In this document: positions 33,235-42,135 of the stretch, one piece after another
How positions within the stretch are numbered: the first letter of the stretch is position 1
Layout: every line of letters begins with the position of its first letter
Assembly: GCA_020444075.1 (NCBI GenBank)
Contig: JAHLLR010000003.1
Span: 1-64,000, forward strand
Length of the DNA stretch: 64,000 nt
Origin: Deltaproteobacteria bacterium
GTDB taxonomy: Bacteria > Desulfobacterota > Desulfobacteria > Desulfobacterales > Desulfosarcinaceae
Direction of reading: 5' to 3'
Program-made: the position numbers and the translations under genes
Notes under the pieces: generated by a model
Told to the model about the DNA's origin: nothing
Databases searched by the model: none
The model's input: the letters and a program-made list of their open reading frames with translations, nothing else

Positions 33235-33452
33235 GGCTGTTGCCGGTCTCTGGTTGAAAACGGGGTGCAGGGTGCCGCCTGCCGACACCCGGTAAGGGTT
33301 CCGCCGTTGTACCGGAACCCACCGGCTTTTGCAAGGCGCCCGGGGTCGGCGGCCAATGCCGTGACCGGTGGTGGACCGTCACGCCTTCATTGACCGGTAT
33401 TCCCATCCCCGGCCCACCCGTTGACGCCGCTTTGCCTGTCCGGTGAAGTGCG

Positions 33453-33481
33453 TTGACACCGACTCCGGTTTGCGTCATAAC
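33453..33481 (+). promoter_or_regulatory. Promoter before the zinc-ribbon gene
   Basis: TTGACA (33453-33458), a 17-base gap and CATAAC (33476-33481) give a moderate promoter about 50 bases before the ATG at 33538. Confidence 0.45.
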
Positions 33482-33537
33482 ACGGTGAGCAACCATCCAC
33501 GGAAGAACCAGCCACGAAAAACAAGGGAGGAATCACC

Positions 33538-33783
33538 ATGAAGCAGGGCAAATGCCCCAAGTGCGGGTCAGCGAGGATCTATTCGGCCGAAGACCTTCCC
33601 CTGAAAAGCGGTCCGTTCGGCAGCAACTCCATTCCCATCAGCTTGACGGCCATGGCCGCCCTGGACAACTATGTCTGCGCGGACTGCGGCTTGGTGGAGA
33701 GTTACGTGGCCGATGAGTACATGCTGAAGAAAATTTCCAAAAAATGGAAGGCGGTGAACGACACGGCGGATGACGAGGATTGA
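33538..33783 (+). CDS. Small zinc-ribbon protein
   Basis: An 81-residue soluble protein with two CxxC knuckles (CPKCGSARIY at residue 6 and VCADCGLVESYV at about 46) that would bind one zinc. The part between them is a Ser/Pro-rich loop, and the C-terminal helix is basic then acidic. Similar small ribbons are annotated as nucleic-acid-binding proteins without known role. An AAGGGAGG lies close before the ATG. It is 55 bases upstream of the AarF-family gene and may be in the same transcript. Confidence 0.75.
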   Translation: MKQGKCPKCGSARIYSAEDLPLKSGPFGSNSIPISLTAMAALDNYVCADCGLVESYVADEYMLKKISKKWKAVNDTADDED

Positions 33784-33838
33784 TTTTCGGCATCGCCGGT
33801 TAAAAACCTTCCAGAAATGATATCAAAAAGGTAATCTG

Positions 33839-35524
33839 ATGCCGTTTCCTTTTTCCAGCCGCCGCCTCAGCGGTATTCGCCATTTCGGTCTGATCTCGCG
33901 CGTGCTCATCAAACACGGCATGGGTGAGATCGCCGATCGACTGAAGGGGCGAACCGGCACCAAGATCAAATCCGGCCTTCCCGATCCGGCCCGCATCCGG
34001 CGTACCCTGGAGGAGCTGGGTCCCAGCTTCATCAAACTGGGGCAGCTCATGAGCACCCGGGCCGACCTTTTTCCTCCGGAGTACATCGATGAATTTTCGA
34101 AACTGCAGGACCAGGTGCCGCCCGTGCCCTTCGACGGGATCCGCCGGCTGATCGAAACCAACCTGGACCAGCCCCTGGACCAGCTTTTCGAAAGCATTGA
34201 AGAGACGGCCATGGCGGCCGCATCCGTGGCCCAGGTGCATACCGCCCGATTGAAAACCGGCGAGAAGGTGGCCGTCAAGGTGGTCCGGCCGGGGATCGAA
34301 AAACGCATCCGCAAAGACATCCAGGTCATGTACTATTTTGCCGCCCGGTTCGAGCGCACCTTCGATCTGGGCCGCATTCTCGGTGCGGTCAACCTGGTCA
34401 AGGAGTTCGAACGCACCATTTTCCGGGAACTGGACATGCTGATCGAGGCCGGCAACATCGAGCGCTTCACCCGCAGCTTCAAGGACATCGACGAAATCTA
34501 CATCCCCCGGGTCTACTGGGATCTTACGGCCAAGTCGGTACTGGTGATGGAGCACATCGAAGGGATCAAGATGGACCGCGTGGACGAGATCCGTCGACAC
34601 GGCATCGACCCCCAGGAAGTGGCCATGATCGGCCTGCGATCTTTTTCCCGCCAGCTGATGGCCGCCGGCATTTTCCACGCCGATCCCCATCCGGGCAACA
34701 CCCTCGTCATGCACGACGGCCGCGTGGGCCTGGTTGATTTCGGCATCGTGGGATACCTGGACGAAGAGACCATGATGCAGATCGCCCACCTGTTTCTGGG
34801 CTTTGCCGAACACGACTACGACATGGTGATGGAGGCCTTCGAGGCCGCCGGCCTGATCGATCCGCGGACCATGGATCTGAAAAGCTTCCGGATGGACCTC
34901 AAAGACATGGCCGAGCCGTTTTACGGCCGATCCCTGAAAACCATTTCGGTAAAGGACGTTTACTACCAGACCATGCGGCTGGTTTACAAATACCGCATCC
35001 GAATGCCCCGCAACCTGCTTTTGCTCTTCAAGACCTTCATCCAGACAGAGGCCCTGGGCAAGATCCTGGAGTCGGAGGCCAGCCTGCTGGAGGTGACCCG
35101 GCCATACGCCAAGAAGTTGCTGCAGCAGGGCTATGAGGCCCACAAAGTGCTCAAGAACATGGGCCGGGACATGAAACTGTTCGGCGGCTATCTGCGCCAG
35201 ATGCCCCATCTGGCCCACGGCCTCTTCAAACGCCTGGCCACGGAAACCCCTAAAATCGAGGTGAACCACACCGGCCTGGATGAGACCTCCAGAAAATTCG
35301 AACACGGCATCAACCGCCTCACCTTGGGATTGGTGACCGCCGCCTCGCTGATCGCCGCCTCGCTGATTCTCAACTCCACCCGCAAAATGCTTCTCTTCGA
35401 AGTCGATTTTTTCGGCGTTCAGACGCTCTCCGTAACCGACGTATTAGGGTTCTCCGGCTACGTGATCGCCACCTTCCTGGGGCTGTGGCTGGTCTTTTCG
35501 ATTATTCGTTCCGGTAAGCTGTGA
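33839..35524 (+). CDS. AarF/ABC1/UbiB-family atypical kinase
   Basis: A 561-residue protein with the ABC1 kinase-like signature: the KxGQ motif in LGPSFIKLGQLMSTRADLFP (about 62), the Ala-rich nucleotide loop AAASVAQVH in place of a glycine loop, VAVKVVRPGIEKRI, the catalytic FHADPHPGN and metal-binding VDFGIVG. The C-terminus has two membrane helices (about 500-520 and 533-555), as in UbiB. The family is required for quinone synthesis in many bacteria and acts as ATPase rather than a protein kinase. A menaquinone-using anaerobe would need another variant of this role. It begins 55 bases after the zinc-ribbon gene. Confidence 0.9.
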   Translation: MPFPFSSRRLSGIRHFGLISRVLIKHGMGEIADRLKGRTGTKIKSGLPDPARIRRTLEELGPSFIKLGQLMSTRADLFPPEYIDEFSKLQDQVPPVPFDGIRRLIETNLDQPLDQLFESIEETAMAAASVAQVHTARLKTGEKVAVKVVRPGIEKRIRKDIQVMYYFAARFERTFDLGRILGAVNLVKEFERTIFRELDMLIEAGNIERFTRSFKDIDEIYIPRVYWDLTAKSVLVMEHIEGIKMDRVDEIRRHGIDPQEVAMIGLRSFSRQLMAAGIFHADPHPGNTLVMHDGRVGLVDFGIVGYLDEETMMQIAHLFLGFAEHDYDMVMEAFEAAGLIDPRTMDLKSFRMDLKDMAEPFYGRSLKTISVKDVYYQTMRLVYKYRIRMPRNLLLLFKTFIQTEALGKILESEASLLEVTRPYAKKLLQQGYEAHKVLKNMGRDMKLFGGYLRQMPHLAHGLFKRLATETPKIEVNHTGLDETSRKFEHGINRLTLGLVTAASLIAASLILNSTRKMLLFEVDFFGVQTLSVTDVLGFSGYVIATFLGLWLVFSIIRSGKL

Positions 35525-35697
35525 TCTAAGGCGGTGGATACCCTTTTCCGCACACCCAGCCGTCAAGGCTCGATCAGCCGTAAAAAGCCGGTGTCCGAAG
35601 GATATGATGACAACCTGAACTGCGGCATGACGCATACAGCATACGGCCGTCCCGATATCGGAAGGATGAAGCCGCCCGGCGGTAAGGGAAAATAAGG

Positions 35698-36387
35698 ATG
35701 CGGGTCTTGCTGGTTGAAGATGATGGTAAAATAGCCGCCTTCGTGGAAAACGGGCTGCGTGAGGCCGGGTTTTCGGTTGACCGCACGGGTGACGGCGAAC
35801 AGGCGCTTCATATGGCTCTGGCCGTCACTTATGATGTGGCCGTGGTGGACATCATGCTGCCCCGACTCGACGGATTGAGCCTTATCAGCACCCTTCGCCA
35901 TCGGGGCATCGATATCCCCATTCTGATTCTCAGCGCCAGGCAGACCGTGGACGACCGGGTCACCGGGCTCCAGCGCGGGGCAGACGATTACCTGGTCAAA
36001 CCGTTTATTTTTGCCGAACTGCTGGCAAGGGTCCAGGCGCTGGTGCGCCGCGGATCAAAAACCGTCGAGGCCAGCCGGATGATGTGCGGGGATCTGTCCG
36101 TGGATGTGATCACCCGTGAGGTTCGCCGTGGCGGACAGCCTGTCGATCTGCAGCCCAGGGAATATGCCCTGTTGGAATACCTGATGCGCAACCGGGGCCG
36201 CACGGTGTCAAAAACCATGATTCTGGAACACATCTGGGACTTTCACTTCGATCCCCAGACCAATGTCGTGGATGTGCTGGTCTGCAGGCTGAGAAACAAG
36301 ATCGACAAGGACTACCCCGACAAACTCATTCACACCATCCGCGGGATCGGCTATGCGATCAAGGCGCCGCATGTGGAAACTCGGTAA
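35698..36387 (+). CDS. OmpR/PhoB-type response regulator
   Basis: A 229-residue two-domain regulator. The receiver (1-115) has the acidic pair in LLVEDDG, phospho-acceptor Asp51 in VAVVDIMLPRLDG, and the conserved Lys in DDYLVKPF. The DNA-binding winged helix (about 130-225) shows QPREYALLEYLMRNRGRTVSKTMILEHIWD and VDVLVCRLRNKID ... IHTIRGIGYAI, the CopR/CusR-like form. It overlaps its kinase gene by 17 bases. The pattern of kinase with periplasmic loop and CusR-like regulator suggests a metal or envelope-stress signal; the target genes are not certain. Confidence 0.92.
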   Translation: MRVLLVEDDGKIAAFVENGLREAGFSVDRTGDGEQALHMALAVTYDVAVVDIMLPRLDGLSLISTLRHRGIDIPILILSARQTVDDRVTGLQRGADDYLVKPFIFAELLARVQALVRRGSKTVEASRMMCGDLSVDVITREVRRGGQPVDLQPREYALLEYLMRNRGRTVSKTMILEHIWDFHFDPQTNVVDVLVCRLRNKIDKDYPDKLIHTIRGIGYAIKAPHVETR

Positions 36388-37768
36388 AACAATTGGTTTC
36401 AAGATCGCCGCCGGTTATACGGTACTTTTTTTCCTCAGCTTTATGGCTCTGGCGGTCATCGCTTACCTGCTGGTGGGGAACACCCTGGCCCGCCGGGACA
36501 GGGAAATGGTCGCCGCAGAAATTGAAAGCCTGCGCAGCCAATATGAAAACGGCGGCTGGAAAGCTTTTTACGACACGGTTATAGAAAATAACCGTGCCCG
36601 CAAAAACAACCCCTTTTTCACCCGTGTGCCGGTTACGTCAACCGGCAGCGACATGGTTTTCTTTCCCCATCACTGGGCTGAATTCGATCTGGCGGCCCTG
36701 CGGGAGATGCCCGGTCCGTTTGACGGGTCCTGGCTGCACCTGCCGAACCGGACCGGCACCAGCGTCCTGGAAATTCTCACTGTCAGCCAACGGGACGGCA
36801 ACCTGTTTCAGGTGGGCATCAGCACCGAGGACCGGTTGGCGGTTCTGGGCCGCTTTCGTGAGGTGCTGGTGACCGTTGCCATCGCCCTGATCCTGCTGGC
36901 CGTCACCGGAGGGGCGGTTTTATCCCGGCGGGTGCTGCTGCCGTTGAGAAACCTCATCGGCACCGTCGCGTCCATTGAATCGGGAAAAATGGACGCCCGG
37001 GTCCCCAACACCCAGACCGGCGACGAGCTTGAAGAGCTGGGCGGCCTGTTTAACCGCATGATCGAAAAGATCAATCAACTGATCCGGGCCATGCGAGGAT
37101 CTCTGGACAGTGTGGCCCATGACCTGCGTACCCCCATGACCCGCTTCCGCAACAATGCCGAAAAAGCACTCCAGACGGAAACGTCAGGCACCGCCTGCCG
37201 CGAGGCCCTGCAGGACTGCGTGGAGGAGTCGGACCGCATTTTGCGGATGTTGGCCATGCTCATGGATATTTCCGAAGCTGAAACCGGTGCCATGCGGCTT
37301 TTACTGCGGCCCGTGGACCTGGTGCCCCTGGCCGACAGTGTGGCCGACATGTATCGCTATGTGGCCGACGAGAAAGGCATTTGCATGGAGACGAATTTCC
37401 CTGCCGAAGCACGCCTCACAGCCGATGCGGACCGGGTCTGTCAGGTGCTGGCCAACTTGCTCGACAATGCCGTCAAGTTCACCCCCAAAGGCGGTACCAT
37501 CCGAGTGTCCATCGAGCAGACTCCGCAAACGGTCATCGTGCGCGTCTCCGACTCGGGCATTGGCATCGATCCCGATGAGATCCACAGGATCTGGGACCGG
37601 CTGTATCGCGGCGCCCGTTCCACCCACAAGGGACTCGGCCTGGGGCTGAGCCTGGTAAAGGCCGTCGTTCATGCCCACCACGGTGAAATGCGGGTGTCCA
37701 GCATGCCGGGCTCCGGTTCGACGTTTGAAATGCACCTGCCCGCCGTTTCCCTTCCGCCAGCCGTCTGA
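36371..37768 (+). CDS. Membrane sensor histidine kinase (HAMP-HisKA-HATPase)
   Basis: A 465-residue two-helix membrane kinase. TM1 about 12-36, periplasmic domain about 40-165, TM2 about 172-193, HAMP about 195-245 (RRVLLPLRNLIGTVASIESGKMDARV), His250 in SVAHDLRTPMTRFRNNAE, HATPase with NLLDNAVKFTPKGG, VSDSGIGIDPDEI and KGLGLGLSLVKAVV. ATG 36371 is chosen because it starts just ahead of TM1 and overlaps the response-regulator gene; an earlier in-frame start adds only RSRRR. It phosphorylates the adjacent regulator. Its ligand is unknown. Confidence 0.9.
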   Translation: MWKLGKTIGFKIAAGYTVLFFLSFMALAVIAYLLVGNTLARRDREMVAAEIESLRSQYENGGWKAFYDTVIENNRARKNNPFFTRVPVTSTGSDMVFFPHHWAEFDLAALREMPGPFDGSWLHLPNRTGTSVLEILTVSQRDGNLFQVGISTEDRLAVLGRFREVLVTVAIALILLAVTGGAVLSRRVLLPLRNLIGTVASIESGKMDARVPNTQTGDELEELGGLFNRMIEKINQLIRAMRGSLDSVAHDLRTPMTRFRNNAEKALQTETSGTACREALQDCVEESDRILRMLAMLMDISEAETGAMRLLLRPVDLVPLADSVADMYRYVADEKGICMETNFPAEARLTADADRVCQVLANLLDNAVKFTPKGGTIRVSIEQTPQTVIVRVSDSGIGIDPDEIHRIWDRLYRGARSTHKGLGLGLSLVKAVVHAHHGEMRVSSMPGSGSTFEMHLPAVSLPPAV

Positions 37769-38006
37769 TCCGCTTCCCCTAAAGGGTTTCAGGCACTCAG
37801 CGCCCTTCCCGTCAAATCCTATCAAAAATGTAATGCTGGTGAAAGAATGCGGTAATGTTTCCATGATAAAGATATCGCATCGTTTCGGGAACTGTCGACA
37901 CGAAAACCGGCACTGTTGCCCTGATATCGAGGGTGTCTGGCCGGGCATGCCAGTCACCAGCATCGGAAAATATGACGCCGTATCCAAAACCGGCGAGGAG
38001 GTGTGT

Positions 38007-38663
38007 ATGCTGCTGTTAATCGGAACCACGTTGCTCTGTCTGGCCACCATCTGGCTAACGGTTCTCCTGATCGGCGGGAGGAACCCGAACCCGCCCTGGT
38101 GGGCCAACGACTTGCTGCTTGGGGATATCCAGGTCCCGTTGGTGATGCTGCTGGCGGTTCTTGGATTCTGGTTCTTGACCCGTTTTCCGGGCAGTCATGC
38201 TCCCGGCGTCGCCTTTAGCGTCATTGAGATTCTCGCCGCTGTGGGCGTGGCGGCAGCAACCGGCCTGATTATCAGACAGATGAACGTGGGCCGGAGGCTG
38301 AAACAGTTCGCCGAGATGGAAGCCGATGACCAGCCTGAAGAAAATACGCCTGCCGAGTCTACCCAGATGATCTACCTGCACCGGAAATTACCCTGGCAGG
38401 TTCGTTTGTACCTGGCTGACAATATGGGCTATGACCTGGGCTGGATCAGGACCCTGCGCTGCGTTGTCCGAGAGATGGGGGACCAGCCCGGATTCCTTCG
38501 CTTTCTTGCATTCAGACCGGATCAGGCCAGAGAACGGGGAATTACCATTGCCGGGTATGACGCTCTGGAAGCGCATCCGGAACTGGTGATCTTCAACGGG
38601 ATGTTCTCAGCCAACGGGCAGCAGGTGAGCGTTGATTCGACGGCTCCCCGCCGAGCCGCCTGA
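38007..38663 (+). CDS. Hypothetical two-helix membrane protein
   Basis: A 218-residue protein with membrane helices at about 3-24, 40-58 and perhaps 68-85, followed by a soluble C-terminal domain (about 95-218) with LPWQVRLYLADNMGYDLGWIRTLRCVVREMGDQPGFLRFLAFRP. GAGGAGG lies five bases before the ATG at 38007; the in-frame extension to 37671 overlaps the kinase gene and is rejected. I do not recognise the family. It sits between a two-component system and a TatC gene, 78 bases before the latter. It may be a target of the regulator. Confidence 0.65.
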   Translation: MLLLIGTTLLCLATIWLTVLLIGGRNPNPPWWANDLLLGDIQVPLVMLLAVLGFWFLTRFPGSHAPGVAFSVIEILAAVGVAAATGLIIRQMNVGRRLKQFAEMEADDQPEENTPAESTQMIYLHRKLPWQVRLYLADNMGYDLGWIRTLRCVVREMGDQPGFLRFLAFRPDQARERGITIAGYDALEAHPELVIFNGMFSANGQQVSVDSTAPRRAA

Positions 38664-38741
38664 TCCGGCGGAAAATGGCGTGCCGGCCGACCATACCATG
38701 AGATTCGCGCTCTGAGTTAACCCGAACCCATCGAACCAGTC

Positions 38742-39524
38742 ATGACAGGCGCCCCATACCCATCCGGCAGCGATATACGCCTCCATCTGCTTGACGTTGC
38801 GGAGGACCTGCGCAGGCGGCTCATACGGGCCGGAATCCTGCTATCCATCCTTTCCGCATCCGTCTTTCCGGTGGCCGATAAGATACTGACCTGGTTTCAG
38901 GAACGGACCGCCGTACCGCTGGCCGCCTTCGGCATCGCCGACATTTTCATCGCCCTGGTGACCGTCTCCCTTGCCGCGGGCGCCGTGGCTGTGCTTCCTT
39001 ATGCCGCCTGGCAGATATTTTCGGCCGTTGCGCAGGAGTTCCCGATTCTGACGCGGCGAACCCGTATCCTGTTCTGGTCAATGGCCATGCTGCTGTTTTA
39101 TTCCGGGGTGTGGTTCTGCATCCGGCTCACACTGCCATACGGCAGCCGGTTCCTGCTCAGCTATGGATCGGAAAGCCTCCAGCCTGTCATCTGCGTCCGC
39201 CAGTTCGTTTCCTTCTGCCTGATTTTCACCCTGGGTTTCGGCATGCTCTTCGAGCTGCCCCTGGTCATGACCCTTCTCGCCCAGCTGAAGGTGGCCAAGG
39301 CATCCCTCATGGTGCGCTACCGGCGGTATGCCGTTATTCTGATTACCATCGTGGCGGCCGTCGTGACGCCGACCCCGGACATCGTCAACCTGCTGCTCCT
39401 GGCCGTGCCGCTTTATTTTTTGTTCGAGATGGGGATCATCGGGATGCGGATCAGCGAACGCCGGCGCCGTTCCCCCCCGGTAAGGGATCCGGCGGGTCCA
39501 GCCCGGCCGGCAACTGCCCGGTAG
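38742..39524 (+). CDS. tatC: TatC-like twin-arginine translocase subunit, standing alone
   Basis: A 260-residue membrane protein with six helices. The N-terminal amphipathic part reads LHLLDVAEDLRRRLIRA, near the TatC HLxELRxR consensus but with an insertion-like shift. The conserved PFxYEL-type periplasmic/loop region and GMLFELPLVMTLLAQL follow, with the key Glu and Pro present. The C-terminal tail is Pro/Arg-rich. TatC recognises the twin-arginine signal. No tatA/tatB gene is visible, so this may be a second, specialised TatC. Tat substrates are encoded 25 kb away in the redox cluster. No good ribosome-binding site precedes the ATG. Confidence 0.82.
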   Translation: MTGAPYPSGSDIRLHLLDVAEDLRRRLIRAGILLSILSASVFPVADKILTWFQERTAVPLAAFGIADIFIALVTVSLAAGAVAVLPYAAWQIFSAVAQEFPILTRRTRILFWSMAMLLFYSGVWFCIRLTLPYGSRFLLSYGSESLQPVICVRQFVSFCLIFTLGFGMLFELPLVMTLLAQLKVAKASLMVRYRRYAVILITIVAAVVTPTPDIVNLLLLAVPLYFLFEMGIIGMRISERRRRSPPVRDPAGPARPATAR

Positions 39525-39937
39525 CCGGCCGAATCGGCGAGAAATCAGCTGTTCTTCCGCTATAACCGGTCGTTCCGGGGTTGTCGGTTCGTCTTTTATA
39601 ATGAACCCTGATTCTCAACTCCTTCCGTAAAGCGATTTCCTTCAAGGTCGGATTTTTCGGTCCATAGCCCCCTGCCATCATCGGTGTTCCGGTTTTGGGG
39701 GATAATTTCCCTCCACCTTGTCCAACCCGCGGCCGTTTTTTAAGGTGCGATCCGAAAAGATGTGAGCGGCGGTTCCGCCGGAACCGTCAGCATGCGGGAA
39801 TGACAACCTGCGTCCTGAACCGCCAATCCGTCATTGCCACATGCCGACGGAGCTGGCAACGCGTTCATGGAAATGAATCAACCACCCCGGCGACATAACC
39901 GGGCATGAATGGGCCATACCGCACAAAATCGGAGTGC
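39525..39937. other. Convergent intergenic region with a palindrome
   Basis: Between tatC and the PilZ gene lies a perfect CGGTTCC-GCC-GGAACCG palindrome (about 39771-39787) and a TTTTTTAA tract after CCGCGGCCG (about 39730-39745). They may act as bidirectional stops. No gene is seen. Confidence 0.35.
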
Positions 39938-40942
39938 TTATTGCGAGGGGCCGGAGATCGGTGAGCAGCGGGTCTCCGTCAGGGAACGGATTACCTGCTT
40001 CTGCTGCAGGGTCAGATTTTCGAAGCGAACGCCGATGCCTTTGGGGTCCCGGCGGACCACCGTCCCGTCGATGTCGCAGGTGCGCTCCAGTACCGGGGAC
40101 GTCAGGGACATGGTGAGCCGCTGGCCCACTTTGACAGGCTGTTCGGTTTCGATGTAGGCGCCCCCCTCGCTGATGTCCCGCATATAGCACTGGTAGGTCC
40201 AGTCGCTGATGTCGTAATCCACGCCCACCAGGCAGTCGTATCGGCTGTGCTTGCGCTGGTTGGGCCGCTGGCTCTGCTTTTCGTCTACGATTCGACCGCT
40301 TTCCAGCAGCAGGTTCATCAGGGGGGTGGCGATCTCCCGTTGCGTTTCGCGGGGGGCATAGTCGATGTCGATTAATACGTTTTCCCAGGTGAGAATGTGC
40401 AGCGCAGCAGACTTGCCCGTCAGCAATCCCATCTTGGCCGCGGCGGGCTTGCCGTCTAAGATAAAGATCGTTCCGGTTTTTCCTTTGGCCGTGACCTGCA
40501 GGGTGCAGGAACGGCGTTCCAGTTCCAGCATCTGGAGAAATGAGGAGAGGGTGATCCCCCGTACCTGTCCGCCGTAGTCGATCTGCAGCTCGGTGAAGAT
40601 CCGCTTGGTGAGCATGCTGATGTCCAGGGCCTGATCGAAGTGAATGACCGACGCCATCTGTTTGATCTTGGTGCGGAGCATGGACGAGGCGTTGTTGGTC
40701 ATGACGATGACGCGGGTTTGCGGATATTTTTCCCCCAGCAGAGACAATAGTTCGAAGGCGTCCATCTCCGACATGTGCATGCCGGTGATCAGGATGTGGA
40801 CGTCTTCTCCGGAAAGGACTTCCAGGGCCGTCTGGACGTTCGTGGCGGAGAGAATCTGCAAAAAGCTGCCCTGGCTTTTCAGCAGCCCAACAAAGGTGTG
40901 GAGCATGATGGGATCGTTGTCGACAACTAGGACGTTCTTCAT
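39938..40942 (-). CDS. Degenerate receiver - DUF4388 - PilZ protein
   Basis: A 334-residue cytoplasmic protein with three parts: receiver-like (1-120), DUF4388 (about 125-215; GITLSSFLQMLELERRSCTLQVT) and PilZ (about 232-325). In the receiver the phospho-acceptor Asp is replaced by Gly (HILITGMHMSEMD) and the usual Lys-Pro is missing (IHFDQALD), so phosphorylation is not expected. The PilZ domain has both c-di-GMP motifs, RKHSR and DISEGGAYIE. DUF4388 occurs in many delta-group signalling proteins. ATG 40942 is taken because the upstream in-frame extension overlaps the next gene and has no conserved sequence. Confidence 0.85.
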   Translation of the reverse strand: MKNVLVVDNDPIMLHTFVGLLKSQGSFLQILSATNVQTALEVLSGEDVHILITGMHMSEMDAFELLSLLGEKYPQTRVIVMTNNASSMLRTKIKQMASVIHFDQALDISMLTKRIFTELQIDYGGQVRGITLSSFLQMLELERRSCTLQVTAKGKTGTIFILDGKPAAAKMGLLTGKSAALHILTWENVLIDIDYAPRETQREIATPLMNLLLESGRIVDEKQSQRPNQRKHSRYDCLVGVDYDISDWTYQCYMRDISEGGAYIETEQPVKVGQRLTMSLTSPVLERTCDIDGTVVRRDPKGIGVRFENLTLQQKQVIRSLTETRCSPISGPSQ

Positions 40943-41022
40943 TCGGATGACAGCCTCTGTGGGTTCAATCAGTCGTTGGTGGTGAGTCCTGATGCGCTGT
41001 TTGTCGTCATCTGCCGTTATCC

Positions 41023-41733
41023 CTATTTTTTCGGTGTCAGGGTGAAGGAAATGGTTCCCGGGTAGGGGAACCGGTCCATCCGGCGAATGCCGAGATCCTC
41101 CAGCTCCGGGTAAAAAGAACATTTTTTCGCCGGAAAAACAAACAGTTTCTCAAAGCCGGAGAAAGTCGCATCATAGCCCAGCGGGGCAAATGCCTGGGTG
41201 ATCGCCGAAAAAACACCGGTCTCCTTCCAGCGGTCCTGAACGATGGCATAAATCTTAAGCTGGCTGAAGGCGCGGGGATTTTTGAGATACTGTTCCCAGG
41301 GGGAATAACCGTTGAAAGCCAGGATACCTTTTTTCTCGACCTCTTTTATGCCCATGTAGCTGGCGGCTCCCAGGCTTTCCAGTCTGAGGTCGGTGCCGAA
41401 GCGACCGTAAAGCGCGTTCATCATGTCGGCCAGCAGGGACTCAAAAAGGGGCACCGTCAGCAGCGGCGTGCCCGGTTCGGTACCGGGGTAGAATGTCAGG
41501 TGGGCGCTGCCGATACGCACCGATCCTTCGGCTTCACGCCGCTGGCTCAAGCGCAGCGAAACCCGGTGGATGCCTTTTTGGATCGACACGGTGTGTTCGA
41601 TCAGCGTCCCGTAATCAAACGTCTTTTCAATTTCTGCCGGCATGTCGGTGGCGGCATGGGCCACGTGGCCGCTCGCATCCGCCAGAAAAACAAACGCAAG
41701 TGCGAACAGGGAGACGAAAAAGCTGACGTTCAT
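41023..41733 (-). CDS. Exported hypothetical protein
   Basis: A 236-residue protein with a Sec signal peptide (MNVSFFVSLFALAFVFLADASGHVAHA, cleaved near 27). The mature part is a mixed alpha/beta domain with YGTLIEHTVSIQKGIHRVSLRLSQRR, LTFYPGTEPGTPLLTVPLFESLL and a closing FPYPGTISFTLTPKK. I recognise no family. GAGGG precedes the ATG by seven bases. It lies 80 bases upstream of the REC-DUF4388-PilZ gene on the same strand and is probably co-transcribed with it, which suggests a c-di-GMP-linked surface role. Confidence 0.65.
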   Translation of the reverse strand: MNVSFFVSLFALAFVFLADASGHVAHAATDMPAEIEKTFDYGTLIEHTVSIQKGIHRVSLRLSQRREAEGSVRIGSAHLTFYPGTEPGTPLLTVPLFESLLADMMNALYGRFGTDLRLESLGAASYMGIKEVEKKGILAFNGYSPWEQYLKNPRAFSQLKIYAIVQDRWKETGVFSAITQAFAPLGYDATFSGFEKLFVFPAKKCSFYPELEDLGIRRMDRFPYPGTISFTLTPKK

Positions 41734-42135
41734 GGCAGCCCTCGATCCATAGCTGTCGATTCAGCGTTCATGAGAGAGAATTATGGACGTGGCATCATCA
41801 CCCCGTTAAGCAGGGGGTAACAAGCTTCGATAGATCAACTCCGGGTATTGGGAAAACAATAACAAAAGCTATTTTTGAAGGCAAGGACAACCTGAACCGG
41901 TCAGTCATCGGTCAATGACTGTTCAACCGGCCAGAAAGAAAAAGGGAAATGAATTCGGGGGAATCGTCGGCAAGACTTATACGATTTTCCTGCACGGGGA
42001 AAAGGCAGGGGGGGGCAAACGAATCCCTATCTTAGGAAGCGTCAAGGCCACGGGGCGATTTTTTTCCCTCCCGTGGCCTTGGATTTATTAGATTGCCTTA
42101 AGGCAATAAAGACCCATCACTGCTTCCTCAGCGGA
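41734..42135. other. Intergenic region with two hairpins near the bacterioferritin end
   Basis: CAAGGCCACGG (from 42043) pairs with CCGTGGCCTTGG (to about 42085) around a T-rich loop, and ATTGCCTTAAGGCAAT (about 42093-42108) is a perfect 16-base palindrome. Both lie downstream of the minus-strand bacterioferritin stop and probably end or stabilise its transcript. The rest shows nothing. Confidence 0.45.
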
